A DNA stretch of 64,000 nt from Silene latifolia (Eukaryota; Streptophyta; Magnoliopsida; Caryophyllales; Caryophyllaceae), in NCBI RefSeq assembly GCF_048544455.1, contig NC_133537.1, positions 148,220,058-148,284,057 of the forward strand, given 5' to 3'. The notes below the pieces were generated by a model. That model searched no databases. It saw only the letters and a program-made list of their open reading frames with translations, and was not told where the DNA came from. Position 1 is the first letter of the stretch. Every line of letters begins with the position of its first letter. Of the stretch, positions 33,178-44,705 are shown piece after piece. Made by a program: the position numbers and the translations under genes.

Positions 33178-36100
33178 CTGTAATATCTTCATGTATTGTG
33201 GTAAATGCTTTAGAGTGTAGCTATGATGGTCCTGACCCATTTCATAACCGGTCTTGGGTTGAGTCTGGCTAACTAAATATATGTGTGTCACAGGCAGTTG
33301 ATCGAACCCACTGTAAAAGAATCTGAAATGGATGGTTTTTTGTTACACCTGCAAAATGAGCAGAAAGAAGCATTGATCAAACAAGAGCCTGGTTCGCCTG
33401 TCTACTCCATGCGCGATGTTGATATGTGAGTATCTTTAGCATTCTCTATTGCTTCTTCTGCTCACTGGTAATTGTATCTGTGTTCTGCTTAAATGTATGT
33501 TACAGTGGTCCTTTTATAAACACATACGGAGAAACAGATATGTTTGTAAATCAAGGCTTGACTAGTTGTAATATTTTGAGCTTTTAATGATGTCTGCCCC
33601 AGGATTTCCATTGATTTTAATTTTTTTTTTTTCACAAGGAAGTTATTTACAAAAAAAAAAAAATCATTTTCAAGAAGGGAGGCATGAAACATGAACGGTT
33701 TACCTTACTCTAAAACTGCTGTCCAGGATCTTAAACGATGAACAAGAAGATACAAAAATTGGCATTTTAGACACCCCAACAGACCGACCTTCAAGCCAGT
33801 ATGATGACTTGGGGGATTCAAGATTCCGAGCAAATAGAAGTGTTCTCTCAACCAGTAAACAGTCGAGCATTGTAACACCTTTTGGGCAGCGTACAAACAA
33901 GTTTGTTATTCAGTTCAAGACCAGTTCCGAGCCTATTGAAGAAACTGGAAAAATAGAAGGTGAAGACGAAATTTCGGAAGATCAAGTTATTCGAACGGCT
34001 CAACCAAAAAAGAGGTGTTCTTTGCTGATACGTGGATCCAAGCCAGAGCCTGCTTGCAGATATATGTATGATAGAACTGAGGACAAGGTAGGCAATGCTC
34101 TTTGTTATGAATTGTAATATTTGTTTGATCGGTTTACTTGAGTAATGATTTATCTGATAATGCAGTTTAATTTTCTTGAGACCCGCATTGTTAAGCATGC
34201 GTCGGCATTTGTTGATTGTGGACAATATGAAGGCCCTGTGGATCCTACGGTAGCCTCTCAGGTAATGCAACTTCTTAATACACATACCCATCAAAGTTTT
34301 CCTCTCCAATGTATAGTACTTTGAATGTCCACTTCTATTATTCAATTATCCACCAGAAAAGTATATTTGCCGTTGGAATGATTTGCTGTGATGGAGAAGG
34401 CCGCCTGAATGAGAAATCAGTCTTACTACAGAGCAGGTACTCTACCTGCTCAGTTTTACGTTTCCGAGTCTTTACGTGTCTGCTATGTAGGCTATGTAGC
34501 AGAGTTTCTGCTTGGCTGCAAACACTGCGGATTATGTCAGTTCTTTACTGGGGTAACCTATAACAAGAACACCTATGAGTATCTGCGTGTGGTCATTAAT
34601 TCTGGTTTAATCAGAATTAAGTCTGAAAAGGGTAAGCTCTTGTAGTTTTATATAGTGATTTAGTGTTGCACTCTACATAGTAGAGCCTTGGCGTTGAACA
34701 AGCTGCTAGAAAACTTTCATCAGTATGAAGACCAAGAAAATGAGCTTTCTAGAGGAATGAAATCTGGAAGTTCATTTCTGAATGAATCATCAAGGGAATT
34801 CATATTCTGTAGGCTTCCTTTGAAGTTTGGTTTTTCTACCGTTTCAGTGTTGAGCATTCAGGAGGACAACGTGTGCGTCTTGAATTGGAAAAACTGAGCC
34901 AGTATACCATTTTTCCGGGCCAGGTATGAGTCAAAAATTACAATGCATAATGCATTTTGGACATCTAAAACATTGTAAGCTTTATTGGATATATGGTTTT
35001 TTTAGGTGATTGGTATAGTTGGAGACAATCCAAGCGGACATTGTCTAGTTGCCTCAAAAGTGGATGATTTGATTCCCTTCCCGGCCTCTTCTGACTGTGA
35101 TCTTCATCCTGTCAAGAGACAAGCGGTTGATGAAGACGGTCTACCCAGTTTGCAATCACCTGCCCCGTCAGAACTGTCAGTGGTAAGAAATATGATATCT
35201 TTATTAGATTACTGATAATTGTAAGGGGGCAAAAGGAACGCATACTCATTCACTCACTCTTTATCGTTATCATGTTGTCCAAGGTGCATATGAGCATAGT
35301 TAGCTTTTGTGATTTCTGGCTGTTACTCCCACACTTGGCTTGTTTAAAACTGTGTAAACTCTGATGCACATAATCACAAGTCTTACAACTCACCAGATAA
35401 TGTTTCAGAGATATCACATTTGAGAATTTTGCGGGGGGATGAGGATATACAGGGACATTATCAGGATATTATATGAAACTTCCTAGCATTTCAGTTGGCT
35501 TTGGAGTATCTTATCTTTCCTCTTAAACCTCTGAGTAATATCTGCCTTTTGAAAGCCTTTGGTCATTACTTGGAGTTTTGGATATATGATTAAATTCTGG
35601 CATGTTTTGCTCAAAGATCAAGCTTGTCTAGCACTTCAGTTGACTTCTGTTCAATATTTCTTGCCGTGTGTAATATGAACAGATCATAGCGGCTGGCCCG
35701 TTCACGACAACAGACAATCTATTCTTCGAGCCTCTCTCCGAATTGCTCGCGTACGCAAGTAGAAAGCAGCCACAGTTGCTGATACTGGTATAGGCATTTC
35801 CATCCTGTTTTGGTACTTTCTTCAGAAATTTTGAACTTACAGGGCAAGCATGGGGGTATCTTTTTTCAGTTGGGGCCTTTTGTTGATTCTGAACATCCTG
35901 AGATTAGGAAAGCTACTTTCAACAGGAGCTTTGACGAAGTATTTCACCAGGAAATCATTACTAGGGTATTTACTTTTTACCCAACTTTTAGTTATGTTTG
36001 GAGCCGAATAGGATGATTGTTACTCGCAGTAAAATAATTATTTGTCTAAACTTATTTTCAGTTACGTGATCATGTTGAATACATGGGGTCTTCCACCCGC

Positions 36101-37845
36101 GTGCTTTTGGTTCCATCTATACGTGATGCTAACCATGATTTTGTCTTTCCTCAGGTAGTCGTGTTCTTGTTTAATTTTTTCTCTATCGTATACCATTTTT
36201 AATTAAAGTTTCTATTGTATACTTGGCGTTTGATGATAGTATGATTAAGCCAGGTTTCCTACTTTTTTTTACAGCCTCCTTTCGACATATATCCCCCCGA
36301 ACTTAAAGATCAGGTAACTCCACGTTTTTAAAATTTAATTTTTAGTCAATTATTATTCAAGGTAATTCTCATGCAAAAGTATGACAACTGCTTTCCCTTG
36401 CTTCGGCAGATTAGTAGTCTCACAAATCCAGGAATATTTGATGCTGATAAGGTGAGTTCTTGCTCTACTTCTGAAGTCTGAATTATCAAAAGTTCAAAAC
36501 AGCGCCCAATCGATCAGGTCCAATAGAACTTTAGTTTTCCTTGAACCATTTGCTTTATGCTTCTAAAATAAGGTGAAGAATGCAGTCTTGCCTGACCCTG
36601 CCTCTTGCTGATTGATTGAGATGTACTACACTGTACACTTTCTTCAGATTGATCTCTCGGAGAGAATGGTTTTAGTCCACCATGTACGTTCATCAGATGA
36701 TGAACTCGTCAGAAGTGCTTGAATGTATTCTGGATAAGATGTTACAATGCAAAGGTTTTGGTTTGCAGGTGACAATTGGATGCTGCTCTGTGGATATCTT
36801 AAAACATCTTAGCGGAGAAGAGATCTCGAGGAATCCTAAAGACGGAACATCAAAAGACCGCTTAAGTAGATTGGGAACCCATATTATTGGCCAACACAGG
36901 TTTGTTACGCCCCGTTTCGTAACGTTTTTTTGCTAAGTAGCTAGCTGTCTCTGTCCGAGAGAGATGGGATTGGTTTTTCATTTTTGATTCAATTTTCTTG
37001 TTCCTTTTGACAGCTTCTATCCTTTATATCCGCCAGCTGAGGGAGTTCCCCTGGATTTTTCAGTTGCTCCAGAAGCTTTAAACATTCCTTCTACGCCACA
37101 AGTACTTGTTGTTCCATCTGACTTAGCTCCTTTCGTCAAGGTAATAATTCTTGAGACCTTTCTACGTGTCATTTGAGTCTCAAGTGTGCAAACACATGTT
37201 CATAGTGAAGCTTGTAGAATTTATTCCTTTGAATAGTGCAATTACATTATACAGCATACTTTAGTGTTGAGCACGGAAGAGACTATTTCTGGTTGAGTAT
37301 AATAAAGCTGTGTCAGTTGACTATTACTCCCTCTGTCCCGGTCATTTGTTGTCCTTTTCCATTTTGGGGTGTCTCAGTCATTTGTTGTCCTTTCTATTTT
37401 AAGAATGAACTTAATGAGTAATTTGATCATTCTCATTCAATTTGTTCCACTTGTCATTTATTTATTGGCCTTTTCCTTATTCCTTGGTCTTTGTGCCAAA
37501 ACGAAAGGACAACAATTGACCGGGACGGAGTGAGTACTTCACAACACTACAAGCGTAGACAAAATGTGACACTTTTAGAATCTATCCTTCCAAATTGTAA
37601 AAGGAAGAATCTCTCCTCCTGGGGAAAAAACTCTTGGTGGCTGAAACATGGAAAGTGCTTTAATATTTGGGTTTTCTATTCACATTAAACAGGTGCTTTC
37701 TCTTAATAATGAAGCACAAGATGCAGCTAAATGTTTGTGTGTGAACCCTGGGAGACTAGCCAAGGGTATAGGAGGTGGTACATTTGTGGAGCTTAATTAC
37801 CGAGGAAGCCCGGATACCGCACATGCTTCAATCGTCCGGATATGA
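30435..37845 (+). CDS. POLA2: DNA polymerase alpha subunit B (POLA2), 16 exons
   Basis: This is the regulatory B subunit of the nuclear DNA polymerase alpha-primase complex, which primes replication origins and Okazaki fragments. Exons: 30435-30510, 30628-30703, 33294-33425, 33727-34087, 34166-34261, 34357-34436, 34848-34923, 35006-35182, 35683-35787, 35870-35965, 36062-36154, 36275-36313, 36410-36451, 36769-36899, 37014-37140, 37693-37845. All introns are GT-AG. The exons total 1860 bases, 619 residues, and stay in frame. The N-terminal helical domain has YKLSPSDLVSSWELYYLNR at the exon 2 end. An OB-fold region lies at about residues 216-358 (GDNPSGHCLVASK). The inactive calcineurin-like phosphoesterase domain, about 359-600, has AGPFTTTDN, LGPFVDSEHPEIRK, PSIRDANHD and FYPLYPP. 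Length fits plant orthologues. Intron 2 (2590 bp) and intron 15 hold transposons, but no exon is damaged. I consider it functional. Confidence 0.93.
30959..30995. repeat. AT microsatellite, left border of the intron 2 element
   Basis: About 18 AT dinucleotides. A second AT tract borders the other end of the inserted element. Confidence 0.85.
30996..33128. mobile_element. TIR element inserted in a TA microsatellite, POLA2 intron 2
   Basis: The first ~95 bp and the last ~95 bp are inverted copies. CTTATGGTGAGTTGTGAGTT near 31020 is matched by its exact complement near 33090, followed by diverged but alignable sequence to AAGATCAAA. Both ends abut long AT tracts, as in elements that insert into TA repeats. 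It is about 2.1 kb, with no coding capacity in either half; the T-rich minus-strand ORFs are low complexity. The superfamily is not certain: a Mutator-like or Micron-like nonautonomous element is possible. It does not disturb the splice sites. Confidence 0.65.
32330..32960. repeat. AT-rich tandem repeats inside the intron 2 element
   Basis: A unit of roughly 110-120 bp recurs about four times. It contains several ATAACAGCA/ATAACATCA decamers, then AATAACxxGTGGTAAAAAA and ATCAAAGTCGTAAAAAAA. The apparent ORFs here (poly-F/L on the minus strand) result from the poly-A runs. Confidence 0.75.
33129..33175. repeat. TA microsatellite, right border of the intron 2 element
   Basis: About 23 TA dinucleotides directly after the inverted terminal repeat. 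Confidence 0.85.
37327..37534. mobile_element. Stowaway-type MITE in POLA2 intron 15
   Basis: Left end CTCCCTCTGTCCCGGTCATT is matched in reverse complement by the right end CTCACTCCGTCCCGGTCAAT. Both sides carry the TA target duplication typical of Tc1/mariner-derived Stowaway elements. It is 208 bp, noncoding and inside an intron. Confidence 0.85.
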
Positions 37846-38357
37846 ACAGTATGAAAAAGTTGGAATACATTAGAATGGACATTGAGCTGATATCAGCCAG
37901 TACATTCATTTCTGCTCTGTCAAAGACTCAAAGGCAATGCATTACTATCTCCAGTATGAACTCGGAGGATTACTTGACTCTCGGATTTATGGGCTCAACA
38001 AATATTTGACTTTTTGGAGCGGAACTGATTGTTCACTATTTCTTGATTTGGTGTGTACTAACTAGATGTCGCAGACAGATACATTTAGCAGTAGATGTCA
38101 TTACTAGCATGCCTGATTAGTGTAATTATTGTTCTGTAAGAGCTATTTTATTCAGATTGTAAGGTAAGCTGCCTCTCCATTGGCACTTTTGTAAGTTTGT
38201 TATCATGTTACACATCCCTCCCATATTTGACTTAGATTACCCATTCAGATTGTATGGTAATAATAATTTTGATATTATTCCAATATTTTCTGTAGAATAA
38301 TTAGAATTCAGAATTTGAAGATTGAAAATCTCACATAATTTAAAGAATGAAATCACA
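37846..38357 (+). other. POLA2 3' untranslated region and downstream DNA
   Basis: T- and A-rich sequence with AATAAT-type motifs near 38260, plausible for polyadenylation. No gene is seen. Confidence 0.45.
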
Positions 38358-38359
38358 TA

Positions 38360-38465
38360 CTCCCTTTGTCTTTAACTCTCAATCCTTTGTTTACCATTTT
38401 TATTCTTTTGTGAGAGTATTTTAATCAAAGGTAAACAAATTATTACTCGCAACGGAAGGAGTCTA
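38360..38465. mobile_element. Possible short Stowaway-like MITE
   Basis: CTCCCTTTGTCTTTAAC at the left and the reverse complement of GCAACGGAAGGAG at the right resemble Stowaway ends, with TTGTTTACC inverted inside. The right target site is not clear. Confidence 0.45.
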
Positions 38466-38527
38466 TTACATCCTCCATTCATGGGCTCTTGGTGATTTAT
38501 CATGTTTACAGATTGTACAAATAATAA

Positions 38528-38647
38528 GTGTTTTTTGTCTGACACCACCTTTAACATAAGGCACTTTGTCAAATACCATCTTTAAAATAAAATTCTGGCA
38601 ATTTGATACCTTTAAAAAAAAAATTGTAAAACACTACCAAATGCCCG
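38528..38647 (+). repeat. Left terminal inverted repeat of the MULE
   Basis: Matches the reverse complement of 43236-43355 through TTCTGGCAATTTG and TTGTAAAACACTAC, with scattered differences. Confidence 0.88.
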
Positions 38648-39148
38648 GAGTTTGACCAAATTAAAAAAAAACCGGTGTTGACTTCTACTTACTAATATTG
38701 ACACGTGCGTAAGAATTGTAAGACTCCTCATCAGTTCATTTGAACCCTTTGAAGCTTCCTCAATACTCTAAACTAATCAACTTCCTCATGACTCTATTTC
38801 CCTCTTACCATCAATCCATCATTCCTGACTTTTCTCTTCTTTCATTATCTATGGTATAATACATCAACTTCCTCATAATCCCTCTAAATTTCTCTTCAAA
38901 TTTCGGGTATAATACATCAGATCATTCATCTTATCTTGCGGTATGATTTTCATTTTAAATTTTGGTATTAAATTGGTAGATTATGTTTTGATCTTGTTTT
39001 GAATTAGTTTACAATCTGTTTTTAATTAGTACAACTTGTTTTTAATTAGTTTACAATTTGTTTGTAATTAGATTTAGTTTATTTTTGCATAATTTGGTTA
39101 AAATGCATGCCTTTAACTGTTTTTTGTTTGCTATTTAATGTAGTTGAA

Positions 39149-42100
39149 ATGATGGCTCATAGAGCTAAATTGAGGGTTAGATTTGGTGGGATGTTTATGA
39201 CTAATAAGAATTGCAAGACTGATTATGTTGGTGGGGGTGTTTGGCTGGAAATGGATGATAATATTTTAAGTTTAGGGTACCTTAAAGACGTACTTAGGAA
39301 GAAGCTAAAATGTGATGAGGATCATGCATTTTGGTATAAGAGGCATGGTTTGAGTCTTTTTGCTGGGAGGACTAAAATATTGTGTGAAAAGGATGTTGAG
39401 AATTTGTTAAAGACAAAAGATGACTTGGGAATAGTCACCTTGTATGTTGTCAAAGCCCCTACCCCATATAATGTTGTTGGTCCCCAAAAAGTAAGAGAGA
39501 TGGCATTCAAAGCATCTTCCTCATTCAAAGCCCCATATTCAATGCCTCAAAGTACAAATCTAACCAATTCCAGAAGACCTAAACTGGGCATTAAAAGTGT
39601 TGCAAAAAAACAGATTTATAACACTAAACCCACATCTATACCCCCTGAAATTGAACCACTTGAAATTGAACCCCTCTAAATTGAACTTCCACCCACACCT
39701 ATACCCCCCATCCCCCTTTTCCTGAAAACAATCCATATATATGGGCCAATGGAGATGAGAGTGATGATGCAGTGAGTGATCCAGATTATGAAGTTGGTGA
39801 GGGCAATCTTGATGAATCTGAGAGTGATACAGATGGATCTGGAAGTGATGTATGCAGTGGTGATGATGAATTAGATGGGGTTGAAGTTGAACCAGAGGAT
39901 GAAGCTGACCCTGGCATATTAGAGAATGTGGAAACTGGCTTAGGGTCTTCACTTAATGACAACTTAGGACTAGTTGATGAAGATAATGACATTCCAGAAG
40001 AGGAAGAGGGTGTGTTGTTATCTGATGAAGATGATCTGGAAAGTGAAGCAGATTCTGATGAGGAGCAATTAATTTACCCCACTTTCAATCCAGCTGCTGA
40101 TTTCAAGAAATCTATAAGGCTGAGCAAGGGACTAAAATTTCCAAATTATAAGGTTTTTAAGAAGGCTTTGAGGTATCATTGTATTGAGAATGGGTATGAT
40201 TTCTACTACTTGAACAACTGTGTTAAGAGGGTAACTGTTTACTGCAAGAAGAGGTATAACTGTGTTTGGAACAAAAAGAAAGCCAGGTTTAGGAGATGTA
40301 TTTGTGGCTGTGTTGATAAGTGTAAGTTCAAGGTCCATGGGAGGTTGTTAGAGAGTCAGAATACTTTTCTGGTAAAGAGCTTGAGATTGCAGCATAAAAA
40401 GTGGTGTGCCTTAGCTGACTTGAACACCAAAGTCAGTAGTGCGTACCTTGCTGAAAGGTACATTGATGAGTTTAGGTTAGATCCTGGGTATAAGGTCAAC
40501 ACCTTGATTGGAAGGATTGTGAAGGATATTGGTGTGTCTATAGGGTATTATAAGGCATATTATGCAAAGGAGAAGGCTTTGAAGATGATTTATGAGGTGG
40601 ATTCAGAACAATATAAAAAAGTGTGGGAGTATGCTGATACTTTGAAGAAGTTTAATCATGGTTCATCAGTGTACATATGTTTGGACTCTATTGAGAGACC
40701 TCCACCTTCATTTAAGAGGATGTACATGTGTTTACATGGCTGCAAAGTTGGGTTTGTCAATGGGTGCAAACCAATTATAGGACTTGATGGATGCCATTTG
40801 AAGGGCCCTTATCCTGGCATTTTGTTGACAGCAGTTGGTAAGGATGGTAATTGCAACATCTTCCCCCTTGCATGGGCAGTGGTGGAAGTAGAAAATAAAA
40901 AGACAGGGACTTGGTTCATTAAGTTGCTTATGAAAGATATTGACTCTGTTGCACATGAAGGGTCTTATATCAAGAACAAAGATGAGTTGGCTTTCATTTC
41001 TGATAGACAAAAGGTTAGTTTCCTTTGTTTAATAACTGATGTCATACCTTGTTCATTTGTATTCATTATTTTTGGTACTAATAAGCCTTCAATTTCTTGT
41101 TTTTTTATAGGGTCTTTTAGAAGCTTTCAAAACTATCACTCCCAATGCTGAGTTGAGGTTCTGTGCTAGGCATATATGGGCCAACTTCAGCAAAACTTAC
41201 AGTGGAGTGGAGTATAAACAGTTCTTTTGGAGGGCTGCTAGGGCTTACACAAAACCAAATTTTGATATTTGGATGGAGAACATTAAAGGTATGTCCACTG
41301 GTGCATTTAAGTACTTCAATGCAATCTCTGCTAAGCATTGGTCTAGGAACGCTTTTAGTAATAAGACCAAATCTGAAATTCTGCTCAATAATGCTTGTGA
41401 AAGCTTCAACAATGTGTTAAGACAATGTAGAGATAAACCTATTCTCACATTGATGGAATGGATTAGGAGATATATTATGAATAGGATGTTCAAAAAGCTT
41501 CAGTCACTTGAAAATTACAATGGTGAAGTTATGCAAACTGTGAGAAATTCTTTGTCAAAGCTTGCTTTGGAGGTTAGGCATTTTAAAGTTATTCAGGGGA
41601 GTGTCAATGAATTTGAGGTGGAGTATAATGATGACAAAAGTGTTGTGGACTTAGATGTAAGGACATGTAGCTGTCTTAAATGGGACCTCACTGGTATACC
41701 ATGTATGCATGCATGTGCTTGCATTGACAAAAAAAGATTAGTGCCCCAAAACTTTGTTAACCAAGCTTATTCCAGGCAGTTGTACCAAGCTGCTTATTCA
41801 AATGCAATCCACCCTTTGCCCGGACCTAAGCACTGGGAAAGAAGCCCACATGTACAACCAACTCCCCCTCCCTTTAGGAAAATGCCTGGGAGACCTAGTT
41901 TAAAGAAAAGGAGGAAGGATGCCACTGAGGCTGCAGACAAGAGGCCTGCCAAGAAAAGGCCTGCAATTTGCACTAATTGTGGTATGCAAGGTCATTACAT
42001 CAAGTCATGCAAGAATGTTGGTGTTCCTAGAAGGCCAAAAGATAAAAGAAATGCACAGATAAATATGTATATCACTTGTGTTTTGCCTTCCTTTTATCCA

Positions 42101-42160
42101 ATTGTATTTCTCAAACATAACCATATATTTTGTGTTTTGCATGACAAACCAGTCTACTAG
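39149..42160 (+). CDS. MURA-type (MuDR) transposase with one apparent frameshift
   Basis: It would bind the TIRs and cut and paste the element in the nucleus. The start is probably ATG 39149 or 39152 (MAHRAKLRVRFGG). The N-terminal part runs to a stop at 39679; a +1 frame then continues from 39685, so one frameshift or stop separates them. Next come an acidic linker (39770-40070), the MuDR-type N-terminal domain with cysteine-rich CICGCVDKCKFKVHG, and the DDE core (IGLDGCHLKGPYPG, AFISDRQKG). An intron of 97 bp at 41014-41110 has GT-AG ends and joins RQK to GLLEAF. After it come CARHIWANF, NACESFNNVL and a SWIM zinc finger, CSCLKWDLTGIPCMHAC. A CCHC knuckle CTNCGMQGHYIKSC follows near 41975. 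The C-terminus is uncertain; an alternative last exon in another frame would end at 42299. Confidence 0.85.
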
Positions 42161-42299
42161 AGCAGCTGAGATCCCAAGCTCAAGTAGTCAACAACATCCA
42201 AGCCAAGAGGGTGACAACACAAGGGGAAGGATGATTAATGAAGCTACTGCTGGAGTAAGAGTAGGAAGAGGCAGAGGAAGAGTGAGGCAAATGGCATAA

Positions 42300-42661
42300 A
42301 CATGAAGGGCAAACAAATTGCAGTCGTATTTTGTGCTTGGTGGTCTGCTATTCTGGCAGGCAAATGTGCCATTTTGATAGACAAATATGATGAAAAATAT
42401 TGTGGCCTGCACATGTATTTTGATTGGCAAAAATTGTACGAGTAGTAAACATCCTTAAGATGAAATGTTATGCATATTTTGACAGTTACTTGTGCTCAAT
42501 GAAATGAAAGTCCTTGGTTTCTTGAGCATATGTGCTTTCAACACATTTACATTTGCTTGTGAAATTCACCAAGTTATGCACAATGAAAAAGGAAACTGAA
42601 ACTTCATCTTATAACAAAGGAAAATACTTATCATTACATACCACTCTTAACATCTCTCCAT
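42300..42661. other. Convergent 3' region between the two MULE genes
   Basis: AT-rich with no ORF support. It should contain the polyadenylation signals of both genes. Confidence 0.4.
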
Positions 42662-43051
42662 CTACATTACAACCTTATAAATGAGAAAAATAACAAAGAT
42701 AAAAGCAACTTTAAAGAAGTAATAAAACCTCTTCTCATTTTCCTTAAGATGAGCTATTTCTAAACGTAGCTCATTAAATTTGTTTTCATTCTTCATAATT
42801 TGCATATTCATCTCTTCCAATCGTTTTTGCAAAGCAATTTCTGACTTCAACAAAGTCATTTCATTCACGGGCTCATCAACCCACTTGAAGAAATTGCAAC
42901 CTCGCATTGACGTCTCCGGATTGTAGAACTTACATGCCAGAAATATTCTTCCCGTATTTGCCACCATCATTGATGTCTTCAAAGCTGCCGGAATACCGCA
43001 TCGACATTTCACAAGTGGCCTGGATGTGGACTCAAAGCTGCCAGAAGACAT
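42662..43051 (-). CDS. GRF-type zinc finger protein with C-terminal membrane segment
   Basis: The chosen start is the ATG at 43051 (MSSGSFESTSRP), not the longer upstream frame through AT-rich DNA. The 129-residue protein has a GRF-type zinc finger: CRCGIPAALKTSMMVANTGR, then FLACKFYNPETSMRGCNFFKW, with four Cys/His-type ligands and the G-R-F-like core. A predicted coiled coil follows (SEIALQKRLEEMNMQIMKNE). Residues ~107-127 form a hydrophobic stretch (FFKVAFIFVIFLIYKVV) likely to span a membrane. GRF fingers bind single-stranded nucleic acid in better-studied proteins. Its position inside the MULE's TIRs makes it an element-borne accessory gene. Function is unknown. Confidence 0.75.
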   Translation of the reverse strand: MSSGSFESTSRPLVKCRCGIPAALKTSMMVANTGRIFLACKFYNPETSMRGCNFFKWVDEPVNEMTLLKSEIALQKRLEEMNMQIMKNENKFNELRLEIAHLKENEKRFYYFFKVAFIFVIFLIYKVVM

Positions 43052-43235
43052 TGTTGATTGATATGTTAAGTGGAAAATGATAGGATAGAAGAGAGAGAGA
43101 GAGAGTGTGTGAAGATAAAATGGAGGGAAAACTAATATAGAGTATATAAGGGGAAAAAATGGAGGGAAACTAAGGGGTAAATTTTTCGCACGTGTGAAAC
43201 AAATGAATGCCGGAGTGTTTAAATAATTTCCCAGT

Positions 43236-43355
43236 TTCCGGCAATTTAGTAGTGTTTTACAATTTTTTTTTAAAGGAACCAAATTGCCAGAATTTTTTTT
43301 AAAAGTGGTGTTTGACAAACACCTTTTTTATAAGGTGGTGTCAGACAAAAAACAC
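43236..43355 (-). repeat. Right terminal inverted repeat of the MULE
   Basis: Inverted copy of 38528-38647, ending GGTGTCAGACAAAAAACAC before the 9 bp duplication. The leader and promoter of the GRF gene lie between it and 43051. Confidence 0.88.
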
Positions 43356-43660
43356 AAATAATATTTAATGATCTGTGTATCAATGTGATGTATCACTTTT
43401 ATATACACTTTTATAGCTCATTTCATACCATTTTATATATCGTTTTCGTGCCTTTATATCATTTATATGCCTTATTTCAATGAATTGTCGATACTGCCGC
43501 TATTTTATGTTTCAATGCAGAAATGACGCATTATGAGGATAATCAAGCTAAGATGAGCGTAGAGGAGATGTCATAGTAGAATACACGAACCATGACACGA
43601 GGAACGAGGAAGCATGAAGGCTAGAAGTGAAAGAAACGAAGAAACAGTCTGTGAAGCTGG

Positions 43661-43736
43661 TTCCTCGATCGAGTCAGGGAGGGCTCGATCGAGCAGCCAT
43701 CCTCGATCGAGTCACCTCAGGCTCGATCGAGGAACC
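43661..43736. promoter_or_regulatory. Phased CTCGATCGAG palindrome array (Athila LTR)
   Basis: Four perfect CTCGATCGAG palindromes start at 43664, 43684, 43702 and 43722 (spacing 20, 18, 20). The array is enclosed by GGTTCCTCG at the left and CGAGGAACC at the right, so the whole block is itself roughly symmetric. It lies about 50 bp upstream of the TATA box. Confidence 0.83.
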
Positions 43737-43784
43737 TCTCTGGCAGATTATTTTCCGGATTTTCCTAAAACAGTTATCTTTTGT

Positions 43785-43791
43785 TATAAAT
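43785..43791 (+). promoter_or_regulatory. TATA box of the Athila LTR
   Basis: TATAAAT in the context TTGTTATAAATTAG, downstream of the palindrome array. Confidence 0.55.
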
Positions 43792-44587
43792 TAGAAACTC
43801 GTATTCTATCATTAGGTTATGTTTTATTTTACATTGAGACGGCTGTATACTCTTGCTAGCTTTAATATTTCCTTGCTACGGTACTAATCTTTCTTCAGTA
43901 ATTAAACATTCATTGTTTTATGCTAATCAATTATTGTTCTTATTTCATGCTTTTAATTATATCCTCAATCATTATTATTGTTGTTATTGCTTTAGTTATG
44001 AGTAGCTAATTCCCTCATCTAGGATGAAGGGGATCTAGGTTAATTAGAAAAGGGGAAATTAATTAATTGCTAGTGAAATCGCATAAGTTGTCGTTTGATT
44101 ATTGTTCTTCTTCTAGTTAATTAACTTAGGCCTGAGTTGTTAATTAGTGTAGCGAATTAATCCTTTCACCGACCGGGTTAGAATTAATATAGGCTACGAT
44201 AATCAAATAGATTGTATCTAATTATAGCGACCGCATGTTAGAATCGATCTAAAGGGTATAATAGAGTCGACCGATCTTATAACCTTAGACGGCTTGATAG
44301 ATCTAGCAATTGATTAATAGACCCCATATAATTGACCTAGTGAACCGGAAATCCTAGACTTTTAATATCATTGTTTAAATCTCTTTTTATTGCTCGCATT
44401 TAGTTGGTTAGATAACAAAACAAAACAAACCCCCAGAAAACGGTTACCTTAGACAATTTAAATAATTACAGACTTAACTTTTACCGCCTCCCTGTGGATT
44501 CGATACCTCTCTTACTGCTAGCTATTCTTGTTAGTCTTGAGATAGTTTTACTTTGATTTGGTGATACGACTTAAGCCTTATCAAATT

Positions 44588-44605
44588 TGGCGCCGTTGCC
44601 GGGGA
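44588..44605 (+). other. Primer binding site (tRNA-Asp)
   Basis: TGGCGCCGTTGCCGGGGA, the standard 18-base Athila/Tat primer site complementary to the 3' end of tRNA-Asp. Confidence 0.88.
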
Positions 44606-44705
44606 GGCAACAATTGTTTAGTTTGTTTGTGTTTATTTTGTCTCTTTGTCTCAGGGAACCCAGTTCCTTGAGACCATTCTCACACTTTTCTTGTTAGTTC
44701 CATGT

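Larger units (their letters stand above)
38528..43355 (+). mobile_element. Mutator-like element (MULE) with two genes
   Basis: Terminal inverted repeats of about 120 bp start GTGTTTTTTGTCTGACACC at both ends. The 9 bp target duplications are AAATAATAA (38519-38527) and AAATAATAT (43356-43364), one mismatch. It is 4828 bp long. It carries a MURA-type transposase on the plus strand and a small GRF zinc-finger gene on the minus strand, converging toward 42300-42660. Long TIRs and a 9 bp duplication are Mutator hallmarks. Apart from one apparent frameshift in the transposase it looks recently intact. Confidence 0.9.
43386..44583 (+). repeat. 5' LTR of the full-plan Athila element
   Basis: It ends ...CTTATCA at 44583, five bases before the PBS. 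The start is probably TGATGTATCAC. It holds a palindrome array (43661-43736) and a TATA box at 43785. The left edge could be off by a few bases because no second LTR is in view. The small ORF at 43614-43859 is not supported. Confidence 0.68.

Noticed and set aside
36650-36768. Possible extra POLA2 exon between exons 13 and 14
   Set aside because: Joining 36451 directly to 36769 keeps the frame and matches the conserved protein order; the intervening sequence adds nothing recognisable.
39679-39685. Intron explaining the frame change in the MULE transposase
   Set aside because: No suitable GT donor and AG acceptor lie close enough around the stop; a one-base indel in C-rich repeats is more likely.
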